Shown: positions 46,791-54,773, counted from the first letter of the stretch. The stretch is DNA of 64,000 bases from Sediminicola sp. (GCA_024643325.1 JAHEND010000035.1:155217-219216), one strand, 5' to 3'. Notes: generated by a model not told the origin, from the letters alone. Translations and numbers: made by a program.

Positions 46791-47030
46791 TGTCTAAAGA
46801 TAAGCCAAGTTTTACTGTTTAAGAAGGAAAAACAAGCGAATATAACCAGACTAAAGCGGGTTTTCACCAAAGATTTTTCTGAAAATACAAACAAATCAAC
46901 AGCTGTAAATGTTAAAAATATATCAAATCCTCATTTACTTATCAAATTTTAACCATTTCGCTAATAATATGAAAATTAAAACCGGCTCAAGGTATTTTTA
47001 TTTAATTTTATTCTTTTAAATATTAAGTAC

Positions 47031-48098
47031 ATGAGCACAGCATCTGATTCTTTTGACATTGAAATTGCTAAAACTTCTAGAATTAATGAAGTTGATTTTG
47101 AAAACCTATCATTCGGAGAAATTTTCTCAGATCACATGCTCGTCTGCGACTATAAAAATGGTGCATGGGAAAGACCTCAAATTAAGCCCTATCAAAATAT
47201 CAGTATTGCACCAAGCGCCAGTGTATTTCATTATGGCCAAGCCATTTTTGAGGGCATGAAAGCATTCAAGGATCACAATGGTGACGCATGGCTATTCAGG
47301 CCTGAAGATAATTTTGAGCGTTTTAATAAATCTTGTGAACGACTTGCTATGCCAGCAATTACAAAAGAATACTTCATTGAAGGACTCCACAAATTATTAG
47401 CATTGGACCAAAATTGGATTAAACCTGGTGCAGGAAACTCTTTATATATTAGGCCTTTTATGATTGCTTCTCAAGCAGGTGTTGTTGCCTCTCCTTCCAA
47501 GCAGTATAAATTTATGATCATTTGTTCTCCAGCACAATCTTATTACAGCGGAGAAGTAAGGGTTAAAATTGCAGAAACATATAGCAGGGCTGCAAGTGGT
47601 GGTTTTGGGTACGCTAAAGCTGCAGGAAATTATGCAGGCTCTTTTTACCCCACTCAATTGGCACAAGCAGAAGGATTCCAACAGGTAGTTTGGACGGACG
47701 CTAATACACATCAAAATATTGAAGAAGCCGGAACAATGAATATTTTTGTTCGTATTGGGAACACCTTACTAACAGGTCCAACGTCTGATTCTATTTTAGA
47801 TGGAATTACAAGAAAGAGTTTAATACAATTGGCCAAAGACAATGGGATTAACCTGGAAGTTAGACCTATTAAAGTAGCTGAGATACTTGAGGCTCATAAA
47901 AACAACCAATTATTAGAAATGTTTGGCGCTGGAACTGCTGCAGTGGTGAGCCCAATATCTGGCTTTGGCTATAAAGGAGAAAAATATGAAATTGCGCCAC
48001 AAGAAGACAGTTACGCCACATTCTTTAAGAAAACACTCAACGATATTCAATACAATTTGTCACCAGACCCTTATGGCTGGAGGGTTAAAGCATACTAA
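47031..48098 (+). CDS. ilvE: Branched-chain amino acid aminotransferase
   Basis: This 355-residue PLP-dependent class IV aminotransferase of BCAT type catalyses the last step of leucine, isoleucine and valine synthesis. Segments are VFHYGQAIFEGMKAF, YIRPFMIAS, AKAAGNYAGSFYP with the PLP-lysine, EEAGTMNIF, and the GAGTAAVVSPI phosphate-site loop. The length matches the long BCAT form. It is alone, with its own upstream 240-nt region and a bidirectional terminator after it. Confidence 0.95.
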   Translation: MSTASDSFDIEIAKTSRINEVDFENLSFGEIFSDHMLVCDYKNGAWERPQIKPYQNISIAPSASVFHYGQAIFEGMKAFKDHNGDAWLFRPEDNFERFNKSCERLAMPAITKEYFIEGLHKLLALDQNWIKPGAGNSLYIRPFMIASQAGVVASPSKQYKFMIICSPAQSYYSGEVRVKIAETYSRAASGGFGYAKAAGNYAGSFYPTQLAQAEGFQQVVWTDANTHQNIEEAGTMNIFVRIGNTLLTGPTSDSILDGITRKSLIQLAKDNGINLEVRPIKVAEILEAHKNNQLLEMFGAGTAAVVSPISGFGYKGEKYEIAPQEDSYATFFKKTLNDIQYNLSPDPYGWRVKAY

Positions 48099-48103
48099 AT
48101 TTG

Positions 48104-48131
48104 AAAGGCTCCACAATGGAGCCTTTTTTTT
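48104..48131. terminator. Bidirectional terminator between ilvE and the MazG-like gene
   Basis: A 9-bp perfect stem AAAGGCTCC/GGAGCCTTT (48104-48112 with 48118-48126) with loop ACAAT is followed by a T run. It is shared by the converging genes; the other gene's stop codon lies within the T tract. Confidence 0.9.
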
Positions 48132-48516
48132 ATTCTTCTAAGATAGCCTTTAGATTGGGCTTAAAATAATTGGGCCCTTTTAATACCTTTCCATCTTCTC
48201 TGTAAATTGGCGCACCGTCTTCCCCTAGTTTACTCATATTAGACTTTTGTATTTCGTTAAATACCGCCTCAATCTTATGCTGCATGCCGTGTTCAATAAT
48301 GGTTCCGCATAATATGTATAACATATCTCCTAAAGCGTCTGCCACCTCAACAAGGTCATTGTTTTGAGCGGCCTCCAAATACTCTTTATTCTCCTCCTCC
48401 ATTAAATTAAAACGCAGGGTATTTTTCTGCTCACCCAAATTCGCTATGGGACTTTTAGCGTAACCTATTTTAAATGCGGTATGAAAGGCTGCAACTGCCT
48501 CTAATTTTTCTTTCAT
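48130..48516 (-). CDS. MazG-like nucleotide pyrophosphohydrolase
   Basis: This 128-residue all-alpha NTP pyrophosphatase has the EExxE-type MEEENKEYLEA followed by EVADALGDMLYILCGTI, matching MazG/phosphoribosyl-ATP pyrophosphohydrolase-like proteins. Such proteins clear non-canonical nucleotides. The exact substrate is unknown. It is divergent from the small membrane protein gene at 48592, with a 75-nt gap. Confidence 0.88.
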   Translation of the reverse strand: MKEKLEAVAAFHTAFKIGYAKSPIANLGEQKNTLRFNLMEEENKEYLEAAQNNDLVEVADALGDMLYILCGTIIEHGMQHKIEAVFNEIQKSNMSKLGEDGAPIYREDGKVLKGPNYFKPNLKAILEE

Positions 48517-48568
48517 AGTTTTTATGTTATGTACATTAAAACGTCAAAAAGGTTTGCGTATTTTAATG

Positions 48569-48576
48569 TAGCTTTG
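48569..48576 (+). promoter_or_regulatory. Bacteroidota -7 promoter element before the small membrane gene-crcB pair
   Basis: TAGCTTTG matches TAnnTTTG, 15 nt upstream of the ATG at 48592. The nearest TTTG upstream is only 12 nt away, so the -33 box is not certain. Confidence 0.45.
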
Positions 48577-48591
48577 TGTAAAAATAGGAAT

Positions 48592-48780
48592 ATGTTTAGT
48601 AAAGGACAAATAGTGTTCGCGGTGCTTTTTGCCATATCTTTTGTTGTTGCGATTGTAATGGCTTTCAAAAAAGAACGCGCCCAACACCAAAAAAATTTTA
48701 AAGGGGTATTAAAATTACTCCTAGGTTTTATCCTTTTTATTGTACTCCTCTTTATTTTGAAAACATATTTAAAATCTTAA
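48592..48780 (+). CDS. Small two-segment membrane protein paired with crcB
   Basis: This 62-residue protein starts at the ATG at 48592, where MFSKGQIVFAVLFAISFVV begins; an upstream in-frame ATG at 48529 would add 21 unrelated residues. It has two hydrophobic segments (about residues 5-22 and 40-57) joined by a basic loop (FKKERAQHQKNFKG). The function is unknown. It is 2 nt upstream of crcB, so co-translation and a shared function in fluoride or ion handling is possible but unproven. Confidence 0.75.
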   Translation: MFSKGQIVFAVLFAISFVVAIVMAFKKERAQHQKNFKGVLKLLLGFILFIVLLFILKTYLKS

Positions 48781-48782
48781 AT

Positions 48783-49166
48783 ATGGAGCAGCTTAAAACC
48801 ATGACTGCATTGTTTATAGGCGGGGGCTTTGGCACCCTGCTAAGATATGGGCTGAGTAAAATAGGTAATCCCTGGAGCGCCCATTTTTTTTGGGGAACCT
48901 TTAGTGTCAATACAATAGGTTGCTTTCTCTTAGGTCTTATTGTTGGTATAAGTTACAAAAACCCTGCATTGGCAAGTGCTCCCCTTTATTCGTTTCTAGC
49001 CATAGGACTTTGTGGTGGGTTTACCACCTTTTCTACCTTTGCATTCGAAAATCAGGCTTTCCTTAAAAATGGACAAATACTGGAATTTAGCGTCTACACC
49101 CTTTCTAGTATAATCATTGGTATTTTAGCCATTTCGCTTGGCCTTTACAGTGCAAAAGCGATCTAA
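48783..49166 (+). CDS. crcB: Fluoride efflux channel CrcB (Fluc)
   Basis: This 127-residue protein with four hydrophobic segments is a single-domain Fluc that works as an antiparallel homodimer. Markers are GGGFGTLLRYGLSKI at residues 13-27, NTIGCFLLGLIVG with the conserved Asn, and CGGFTTFSTFAFE with the Phe-box and Thr track. It exports fluoride across the inner membrane. No fluoride riboswitch is apparent upstream. It is coupled to the 62-residue gene. Confidence 0.93.
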   Translation: MEQLKTMTALFIGGGFGTLLRYGLSKIGNPWSAHFFWGTFSVNTIGCFLLGLIVGISYKNPALASAPLYSFLAIGLCGGFTTFSTFAFENQAFLKNGQILEFSVYTLSSIIIGILAISLGLYSAKAI

Positions 49167-49544
49167 TTAAAATAATTATCGTCTTTATTAAAAGTACTTA
49201 CTTTATTGTAGGCACTACTCCTATTATATAAACACTCATTCTCTTAAGGTAGCGTCTATATTAAATACGGTACACCCATATAAACTTTTCACCAATTTTT
49301 AAGAACTACAACGAAAAAAAATAAGGGCTATTAATTAATAGATCCTATTTTATTTTGTTTACCCCCCCCCATTTTTTTTATTCACACACTCAATTTTAAT
49401 AGCTTTAAAAAATGATACCCTCATTTTTTAAAGGTTTATTTTATATATATAATAATAATTAACAGTATACCCCCTAAAAGTTAGGGGGTGTAATTATAAA
49501 AATATAAGTTTACTGCGTATTAACCCATAAATAAGATTCCCATT
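49167..49544. other. 378-nt intergenic region before the nitrogen operon
   Basis: No open reading frame or RNA gene is evident. The region is very AT-rich except for a run of nine C at 49362-49370, a site prone to slippage, and the dyad TACCCCCTA-N5-TAGGGGGTG at 49468-49490. A -7-like TAAGTTTA at 49505-49512 lies downstream of the dyad. A hairpin-forming element in the leader of crcB or a terminator for crcB is not obvious. Confidence 0.7.
49468..49490. promoter_or_regulatory. Dyad operator upstream of the PII-amt-porin operon
   Basis: TACCCCCTA (49468-49476), spacer AAAGT and TAGGGGGTG (49482-49490) form an inverted repeat of ACCCCCTA/TAGGGGGT. It lies immediately upstream of TAAGTTTA (49505-49512), a -7-like element, with the left arm starting 37 nt before it. 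A close relative of this dyad is upstream of the glutamine synthetase genes (61301-61325). Confidence 0.6.
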
Positions 49545-49883
49545 ATGAAAAAAGTGGAAGCAATTATTAGAAAATCAAAATTTGACGATGTCAAAAAAGC
49601 CCTTCACGCAATAGAGGTTAATTTCTTTAGCTACTGGGATGTTACCGGAGTAGGTAACGAAAAGCAAGGACATGTCTACAGAGGAATTAGCTACAGTACT
49701 TCTGATATTCAAAGAAGGGTACTTTCCATAGTAATTTCTGATGAATTTTTAGAACCAACTATAAATGCCATTTTAGAAGCCGCCAGTACAGGAAATGTAG
49801 GGGACGGAAAGATTTTTGTTTCCGACGTACAAGATGCCTATAGAATTAGGACAAGAGAAAATGGAAAAGCAGGCATAAACTAA
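49545..49883 (+). CDS. glnB: P-II family nitrogen regulatory protein
   Basis: This 112-residue PII trimer-forming signal protein senses 2-oxoglutarate, ATP and ADP and binds the ammonium channel encoded next to it. It has the opening MKKVEAIIRKSKFDDVKKAL, the T-loop with Tyr45 and Tyr50 (VYRGISYSTSDIQRRV), and the B-loop GDGKIFVSDVQDAYRIRT. Tyr50 corresponds to the E. coli uridylylation Tyr51, but the surrounding T-loop is diverged (STSDIQRRV rather than VVDFLPKVK). The GlnK-type position next to amt suggests channel control. Confidence 0.93.
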   Translation: MKKVEAIIRKSKFDDVKKALHAIEVNFFSYWDVTGVGNEKQGHVYRGISYSTSDIQRRVLSIVISDEFLEPTINAILEAASTGNVGDGKIFVSDVQDAYRIRTRENGKAGIN

Positions 49884-49910
49884 TACAGATTACTCAAAAA
49901 GAATAAACAA

Positions 49911-51155
49911 ATGGAAACAGCAATATTTACAACAAACAACGTATGGATGATGGTATGTACCGCTTTGGTATTTTTCATGCATCTAGGATTCTCTTTTTTA
50001 GAGATAGGATTGACCAGACAAAAAAACACAATTAATATTTTATTTAAGAATGTATTCATTATTTGTACTGGATTATTACTTTATTATATAGGCGGGTTCA
50101 ACCTAATGTATCCTGGAGATTTCAATGGATACTTTGGATTTGCCGGGTTTGGGATACCACTACCTGAAAATGGTCTAACCCCTGATTACGCCTCTGGCGG
50201 ATACACCTACTGGACCGATTTCCTTTTCCAAGGAATGTTTGCGGCCACAGCAGCAACTATTGTATCCGGAGCAGTAGCAGAAAGGATTAAGCTAGGAGGC
50301 TTTATGATCTTCACCCTAATATATGTAGGTCTGGTTTACCCAATTGTTGGATCTTGGCAATGGGGAGGTGGCTTTTTAAGTACCATTGGCGGCGAAAATG
50401 GTGGGTTTCACGACTTTGCTGGATCTACATTAGTACACTCTGTTGGTGGGTGGGCTGCATTAATAGCCATATACCTTTTGGGCCCTAGAATAGGTAAATT
50501 TTCTGAAAGTGGAAAAGCACAAGCCATACCAGGACACAATATCCCTTTAGCAGCAGCTGGAGTACTTATCTTATGGTTGGGTTGGTTTGGATTTAACGGT
50601 GGATCTGTATTATCTGCAGACCCAGCTGGAACTTCTTTAGTACTTGTAACAACATCTTTAGCAGCAGCAGCAGGTGGAATTGGTGCATTTGTACTTTCTA
50701 CTATCTTATACAAAAATTATGACCTTACCATGTTCCTAAATGGAATTCTAGGAGGCTTAGTAGGTATTACAGCAGGAGCAGACCTAATGTCTCCAAACGA
50801 ATCTGTTGTGATTGGATTATTGGCTGGAGCCCTCATCGTTTTAGCAGTTGCTTTTGTAGATAAAATTAAACTAGATGACCCTGTAGGAGCAGTAGCGGTA
50901 CACTTAATATGTGGTATTTTCGGAACACTTGCTGTTGGAGTATTTGGCGCAAAAGCAGGAATGGATCAATTCCTGTACCAACTAGCAGGCGTAGGAGCCA
51001 CAGCTACCTTTTGCACTATTACAGCATTTATCATCCTTTTCACTATCAAGAAAACAGGAGGAATAAGGGTATCTAAAGAAGAAGAATTAGAAGGCTTAGA
51101 CCTTCACGAGCACGGAATGGATGCATATGCTGATTTTAGATTGAACCAACACTAA
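49911..51155 (+). CDS. amt: Ammonium transporter Amt
   Basis: This 414-residue inner-membrane channel has about 11 hydrophobic segments. The pore signature includes the Asp-and-His region GGFHDFAGSTLVHSVGGWAA and the second His in VAVHLICGIFGTLAVG. PII (49545) is encoded 27 nt upstream, as in glnK-amtB operons, so the channel is likely to be gated by PII. It moves ammonium into the cell for the two glutamine synthetases in this window. A hairpin lies between it and the porin gene. Confidence 0.96.
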   Translation: METAIFTTNNVWMMVCTALVFFMHLGFSFLEIGLTRQKNTINILFKNVFIICTGLLLYYIGGFNLMYPGDFNGYFGFAGFGIPLPENGLTPDYASGGYTYWTDFLFQGMFAATAATIVSGAVAERIKLGGFMIFTLIYVGLVYPIVGSWQWGGGFLSTIGGENGGFHDFAGSTLVHSVGGWAALIAIYLLGPRIGKFSESGKAQAIPGHNIPLAAAGVLILWLGWFGFNGGSVLSADPAGTSLVLVTTSLAAAAGGIGAFVLSTILYKNYDLTMFLNGILGGLVGITAGADLMSPNESVVIGLLAGALIVLAVAFVDKIKLDDPVGAVAVHLICGIFGTLAVGVFGAKAGMDQFLYQLAGVGATATFCTITAFIILFTIKKTGGIRVSKEEELEGLDLHEHGMDAYADFRLNQH

Positions 51156-51175
51156 ACAAAACCTATATAAATAGC

Positions 51176-51208
51176 AACGGAGCGTTTTGCAGAACGCTCC
51201 GTTTGTTA
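51176..51208 (+). terminator. Hairpin between amt and the porin gene (partial terminator or stability element)
   Basis: An 11-bp perfect stem AACGGAGCGTT/AACGCTCCGTT (51176-51186 with 51193-51203) with loop TTGCAG is followed by a short T-rich stretch. The porin gene starts 25 nt beyond it, so it may attenuate rather than fully terminate. Confidence 0.7.
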
Positions 51209-51232
51209 AAAACCATTTAAAACCGAATTCTT

Positions 51233-52291
51233 ATGATTTTTAAAACTTTTACAAATAACGCAAAATTTCTAATGCTTAGTGCAGCATTAACAGCAACAAC
51301 ATTAACTTTCGCTCAAGAGGCAGAAGAAGAAACTACACCAAAATTTAGCCTTAGCGGGACGGTAGACGCTTATTTCAGAGGTAATTTAAACGCTCCAAAT
51401 GTAGGAGAAAACACTATGGCACCTGGAAGCTCATTTGCTAATTTACCAGGATTTGCTTTGGGTATGGCCAATGTAGTAGCAGCTTACGAAGGGGAAAAAG
51501 TTGGATTCGTAGCAGACTTAGTCTTTGGACCAAGAGGTACAGATGCTATTTTCAACTCCCCCATGTATTCTGCAACCGGAAATATTGTGAACCAATTGTA
51601 TATGTATTGGAACTTGAGCGATAAGGTTACAGTAACCATGGGTAATTTTAACACCTTTTTAGGCTACGAAGTAATATCTCCAGCAGCAAATTTCAATTAC
51701 AGTACTTCATACTTATTTTCTTATGGACCTTTTAGTCATACTGGAATAAAAGCAGATTTTGCGCTGAGTGAAGACTTCTCTGCCATGCTCGGAATCTTTA
51801 ACCCAACAGATCTTACAGAATACAACCCAACAGGAATTTATGCTTTTGGAGCGCAACTTGGATACAAAGGTCAATTCCTTAATTTATTAACAGATAGTGG
51901 TGCTTATGAATTAGATTACACTGGAGGTTTTTCTGTTACAGATAATTTTTACTTAGGACTCAACGGAGCCATTTATGACAATGACGGTGTTGGATTCTCT
52001 GGAGTAGCATTATACCCGCAATTAACAACTTCAGACACATTTGCCATTGGCTTAAGAGGAGAGTACTTTGTAGAAAGTGGCACTTATGGTGCCATTGACC
52101 AAACAGATAGTGGTGTAGCAGATTCTAGCGTTTTTGCCCTTACCCTTACAGGAAGTGCGTCCATAGGAAACCTTATTTTAAAGCCAGAAATTAGAATAGA
52201 TAATGGTTCTGATGAAAGCTTTTTAGATACAAAATTTGCGCCTCAAAAGAGCCTATCTTCTTTTGTACTAGCAGCAGTTTATGCCTTTTAA
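51233..52291 (+). CDS. Outer-membrane beta-barrel porin of the BBP2 (OmpL-like) type
   Basis: This 352-residue protein has a signal peptide (about 1-27, ending TLTFAQ) and a C-terminus ending in aromatic VYAF, typical of outer-membrane barrels. The sequence SLSGTVDAYFRGN at the start of the mature part and strand-turn alternation through the barrel match the BBP2 porin group. It is encoded after PII and amt; a plausible job is to pass ammonium or small nitrogen solutes across the outer membrane, which is inference from position. Confidence 0.82.
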   Translation: MIFKTFTNNAKFLMLSAALTATTLTFAQEAEEETTPKFSLSGTVDAYFRGNLNAPNVGENTMAPGSSFANLPGFALGMANVVAAYEGEKVGFVADLVFGPRGTDAIFNSPMYSATGNIVNQLYMYWNLSDKVTVTMGNFNTFLGYEVISPAANFNYSTSYLFSYGPFSHTGIKADFALSEDFSAMLGIFNPTDLTEYNPTGIYAFGAQLGYKGQFLNLLTDSGAYELDYTGGFSVTDNFYLGLNGAIYDNDGVGFSGVALYPQLTTSDTFAIGLRGEYFVESGTYGAIDQTDSGVADSSVFALTLTGSASIGNLILKPEIRIDNGSDESFLDTKFAPQKSLSSFVLAAVYAF

Positions 52292-52334
52292 TTCCCCCAT
52301 TGCATTAAGGAATAGGTATTAGTTAAATTTAGTT

Positions 52335-52371
52335 TAAAAAAACCAGTCTTTTTCAAAGGCTGGTTTTTTTA
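52335..52371. terminator. Bidirectional terminator after the porin gene
   Basis: A stem AAACCAGTCTTT paired with AAAGGCTGGTTT (one T-G pair) with a 3-nt loop TTC (near 52352-52354) is flanked by A and T tracts. It lies 43 nt past the porin stop and 0 nt before the converging DUF1684 gene's stop. Confidence 0.9.
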
Positions 52372-53070
52372 TTTAATAAATGCCTTAACACCAGCCTGAA
52401 CATCAATTTCAAGATGATTCTGAGAAGGTACAACAGGACAAGAATATTTTTTATTGTAAGCACAATAGGGATTATACGACTTATTAAAGTCTATCCAAAT
52501 AGAATCTCCTTGGACCGTTCTCAAATCTAAATACCTGCCACCACCGTAAGTTTCATTACCATTAGTGAGATCTGTGAAGGGAAGAAATAAATAATCTTCA
52601 TAACCTTCTTTTGCTAAAAGATCCAAACTTTGATACACTTCTAAAGAAAATGGTTTCCCCTTTAAATTAAATTGTAAACGACCATATACCCGTTCTTGAG
52701 AAATTCTATCTGTTGTTGTAGGCATACCAAACGGAAGCGCATTAGGGGTCCTAATCAGTTTAGCTCGAATCACATAATCCGCATTGGGCAAAAAGTAATC
52801 CAAACTTTCAAAATTCATTTTATCCTTATCCACCAAAGGAGACTCCTCAGGATCTTTAAATGAAGCGTTTAATTCTTCTTGAAAATCCAAAACAGATTTA
52901 AGAATACTATCCCTTTCTGCCTGAGTGTTAAAAACCCCCTCACCCACTATATTTATACTTTGAACTTCAGTATCATGGTATTTTTTGGATTGTTTACATG
53001 AGATCATTAAAAAACTATGTAGCAAAAAAAACAATCCAATAATACTACGAATCCTCTTCTCTAATCCCAT
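52369..53070 (-). CDS. DUF1684 lipoprotein
   Basis: This 233-residue protein has a lipoprotein signal with lipobox Cys at about residue 25 (LMISCKQ). The DUF1684 domain is recognised by GGGRYLDLRTVQGDSIWIDF and YNPYCAYNKKYSCPVVPS near residues 180-215. DUF1684 is found in Bacteroidota and Actinomycetota proteins of unknown function. It overlaps the upstream gene (53045-53725) by 26 nt, so it is translationally coupled to it. Confidence 0.88.
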   Translation of the reverse strand: MGLEKRIRSIIGLFFLLHSFLMISCKQSKKYHDTEVQSINIVGEGVFNTQAERDSILKSVLDFQEELNASFKDPEESPLVDKDKMNFESLDYFLPNADYVIRAKLIRTPNALPFGMPTTTDRISQERVYGRLQFNLKGKPFSLEVYQSLDLLAKEGYEDYLFLPFTDLTNGNETYGGGRYLDLRTVQGDSIWIDFNKSYNPYCAYNKKYSCPVVPSQNHLEIDVQAGVKAFIK

Positions 53071-53725
53071 ACAATCCTTTATTTAAATACACTTCTAACA
53101 ATGCTTGGTATTCAGGCATTATTCTTAGTAAACCAGTTTCTGGAAGTGCGCCAAGGGTGTCTAAATCTTTATATCCATTTTCTAAAAGTGCTTCAACATA
53201 GAATAGCGCTGTTCCGTAGTCCTCCATCTTACTACTGTAAGAAATTACAGCCAAATAGGCTACATAGTCTTGAGGATTGACTATTGTTCTCAGCATCAAT
53301 AAAAAAACCACCCCAGGAATATCTCTAATAGCAGCTGGTCTGTTGGCCTCAATTTCGTATGCCCTTCTTAACATAGACACCATTAAAACAATCGTATTTT
53401 TAGCATATTCAACCACAATTTTCTCTCTCTGGGAAAGATTCGCAGACTTTTTGCTGGCAATAGTATTGTAGTAATTGTATTGGTACTGCCACCAACCCAA
53501 GTTTTCAAAATTTCTAGTATCTAAATCTTCCAAAAGGACATACTGATAATACTGCGCCTTATATGTTAGAGAATCTGCATACTGACGACTCATTCGTCTA
53601 AGCTGTCTTTGCTCTTTTTTAAAGGTCCTTTCTATCTTTTTTTCAGAGAGAATATCTTGAGCTTGAATAGGATTCAAGCTTAAAAGGATAAAAAATAAGG
53701 ATACAAAGAAGTATTTGTAATGCAT
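53045..53725 (-). CDS. Secreted protein of unknown function with TPR-like C-terminal part
   Basis: This 226-residue protein uses the ATG at 53725 (MHYKYFFVSLFF), giving a signal peptide ending SLNPIQAQ; a longer in-frame start at 53779 would add 18 non-signal residues. The middle is helical (KIERTFKKEQRQLRRMSRQY). The last 90 residues resemble a TPR-type end region (YGTALFYVEALLENGYKDLD). I do not recognise a specific function. It overlaps the DUF1684 lipoprotein gene by 26 nt and lies 22 nt downstream of the Lrp gene, so all three may form one operon. Confidence 0.75.
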   Translation of the reverse strand: MHYKYFFVSLFFILLSLNPIQAQDILSEKKIERTFKKEQRQLRRMSRQYADSLTYKAQYYQYVLLEDLDTRNFENLGWWQYQYNYYNTIASKKSANLSQREKIVVEYAKNTIVLMVSMLRRAYEIEANRPAAIRDIPGVVFLLMLRTIVNPQDYVAYLAVISYSSKMEDYGTALFYVEALLENGYKDLDTLGALPETGLLRIMPEYQALLEVYLNKGLYGIREEDS

Positions 53726-53747
53726 ATTCAAATATAACCCAAAGTGA

Positions 53748-54194
53748 TCAATTAGCGTATATAGGTGCCGAGGAAACAACTTCAGACAAAATAATATGTG
53801 TTCTAGTTTCGCCGTATTGGATAAGTGTATCTATAAATTTCTCTAAGTGCTGTTGGTCTTTAAGCACCACCTCCATCATAATATTTTCATTACCTGTAAT
53901 TCGGTAACAATTCACTACCTCAGGATAGGATTTTACCACTTCTAAAAAAGGCTTCAATTTACCCACAAAAGCCCTTAGAGTTATCATCGCTTTTAGCTGG
54001 TACCCCATTTGAGCATAAGATACCTCTGTATGATATTTCAATATTACAGCCGTATCTTCCAGTTTTTTAACCCGCTCCGCGACCGCTGGTGGTGTTAAGC
54101 CAACAATCCTGCCAATTTCAGCGAAAGACACCCTAGCATTCTTCTGTAGAGCGGCAATGATCTTATTGTTTAAACGATCAGGCTTTTTAATCAT
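53748..54194 (-). CDS. Lrp/AsnC family transcriptional regulator
   Basis: This 148-residue protein has an N-terminal winged helix-turn-helix (LNNKIIAALQKNARVSF, VGLTPPAVAERVKKL) and a C-terminal RAM domain (about 65-145) with MITLRAFVGKLKPF and VVNCYRITGNENIMMEVV. These proteins sense amino acids or related metabolites. I use ATG at 54194; the earlier in-frame TTG is inside an AT-rich stretch. The likely targets are itself and the divergent or downstream genes, but no operator is evident. Confidence 0.93.
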   Translation of the reverse strand: MIKKPDRLNNKIIAALQKNARVSFAEIGRIVGLTPPAVAERVKKLEDTAVILKYHTEVSYAQMGYQLKAMITLRAFVGKLKPFLEVVKSYPEVVNCYRITGNENIMMEVVLKDQQHLEKFIDTLIQYGETRTHIILSEVVSSAPIYAN

Positions 54195-54309
54195 AAGAAA
54201 AAATATTATAATAATTTGCAATATAAAGAAAAAACAATATTTATCTACATAAAAGAAATTAATTCAGCTTCAATTACACTTAATTTTACTATAAATTATA
54301 ATCTTGTCA

Positions 54310-54696
54310 ATGAATACAAAAACACCAAAGCACTTAGAATATAAAGCCACTGAATTAGAGCGGCTCAGCAATGCTTTGGCGGTTTATTTCTATTATGACC
54401 ACGAGCTGCTTAAAGATTATAAACACTGGAGTTTAAACCACAACATCCTTCATAGCCTTCTCGGAGACAGCAAGCAATTATTGAGCAGTCTAAAAAACCT
54501 TTCTCTTGTCCATAATCATGAAGAGCGAAAAAATACCTTAGCATTCATTAACTGTATTGGAAAAAACATTCATGGATACTGTAGGGGTCTAGAATATCAC
54601 AGTAAATCTCCTCAAGATTACCTTCAAGCCTACAGGAATGAGGTAAAACAGTTTATGCTCCTATTCCAAAAATGGTCCAAAACTTCTATGGGCTAA
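54310..54696 (+). CDS. Small helical protein of unknown function
   Basis: This 128-residue, probably all-helical soluble protein uses ATG at 54310; a TTG two codons upstream is also possible. It contains many His, Tyr and Leu residues (ALAVYFYYDHELLKDYKHWS). The sequence HNHEERKNTLAFINCIGKNI is a candidate helical core. It has no signal peptide. I do not recognise a family. The gene is divergent from the Lrp-family regulator, with a 115-nt shared intergenic region, a classic layout for a regulator and target. It ends near a strong hairpin at 54774. Confidence 0.55.
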   Translation: MNTKTPKHLEYKATELERLSNALAVYFYYDHELLKDYKHWSLNHNILHSLLGDSKQLLSSLKNLSLVHNHEERKNTLAFINCIGKNIHGYCRGLEYHSKSPQDYLQAYRNEVKQFMLLFQKWSKTSMG

Positions 54697-54773
54697 CACA
54701 ATAATGACAAAACAAATGAGTTATTAAATTAACGAGCGTAATTGTTTTTCATTATTTTTTAGATTTAGTCAGC

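Noticed and set aside
46970..47020. A 16-codon ORF upstream of ilvE considered as an attenuation leader peptide
   Set aside because: It contains only three scattered Leu/Ile codons and no run of branched-chain codons, and no alternative hairpins or terminator follow before ilvE.
48527..48591. Fluoride riboswitch upstream of crcB
   Set aside because: No crcB-motif pseudoknot pattern is seen; the leader is only about 15 nt after the -7 box.
49362..49370. Run of nine C considered as a phase-variable tract
   Set aside because: It lies outside any ORF and about 180 nt from the PII start, with no frame or promoter spacing it could switch. It may also be a sequencing-sensitive spot.
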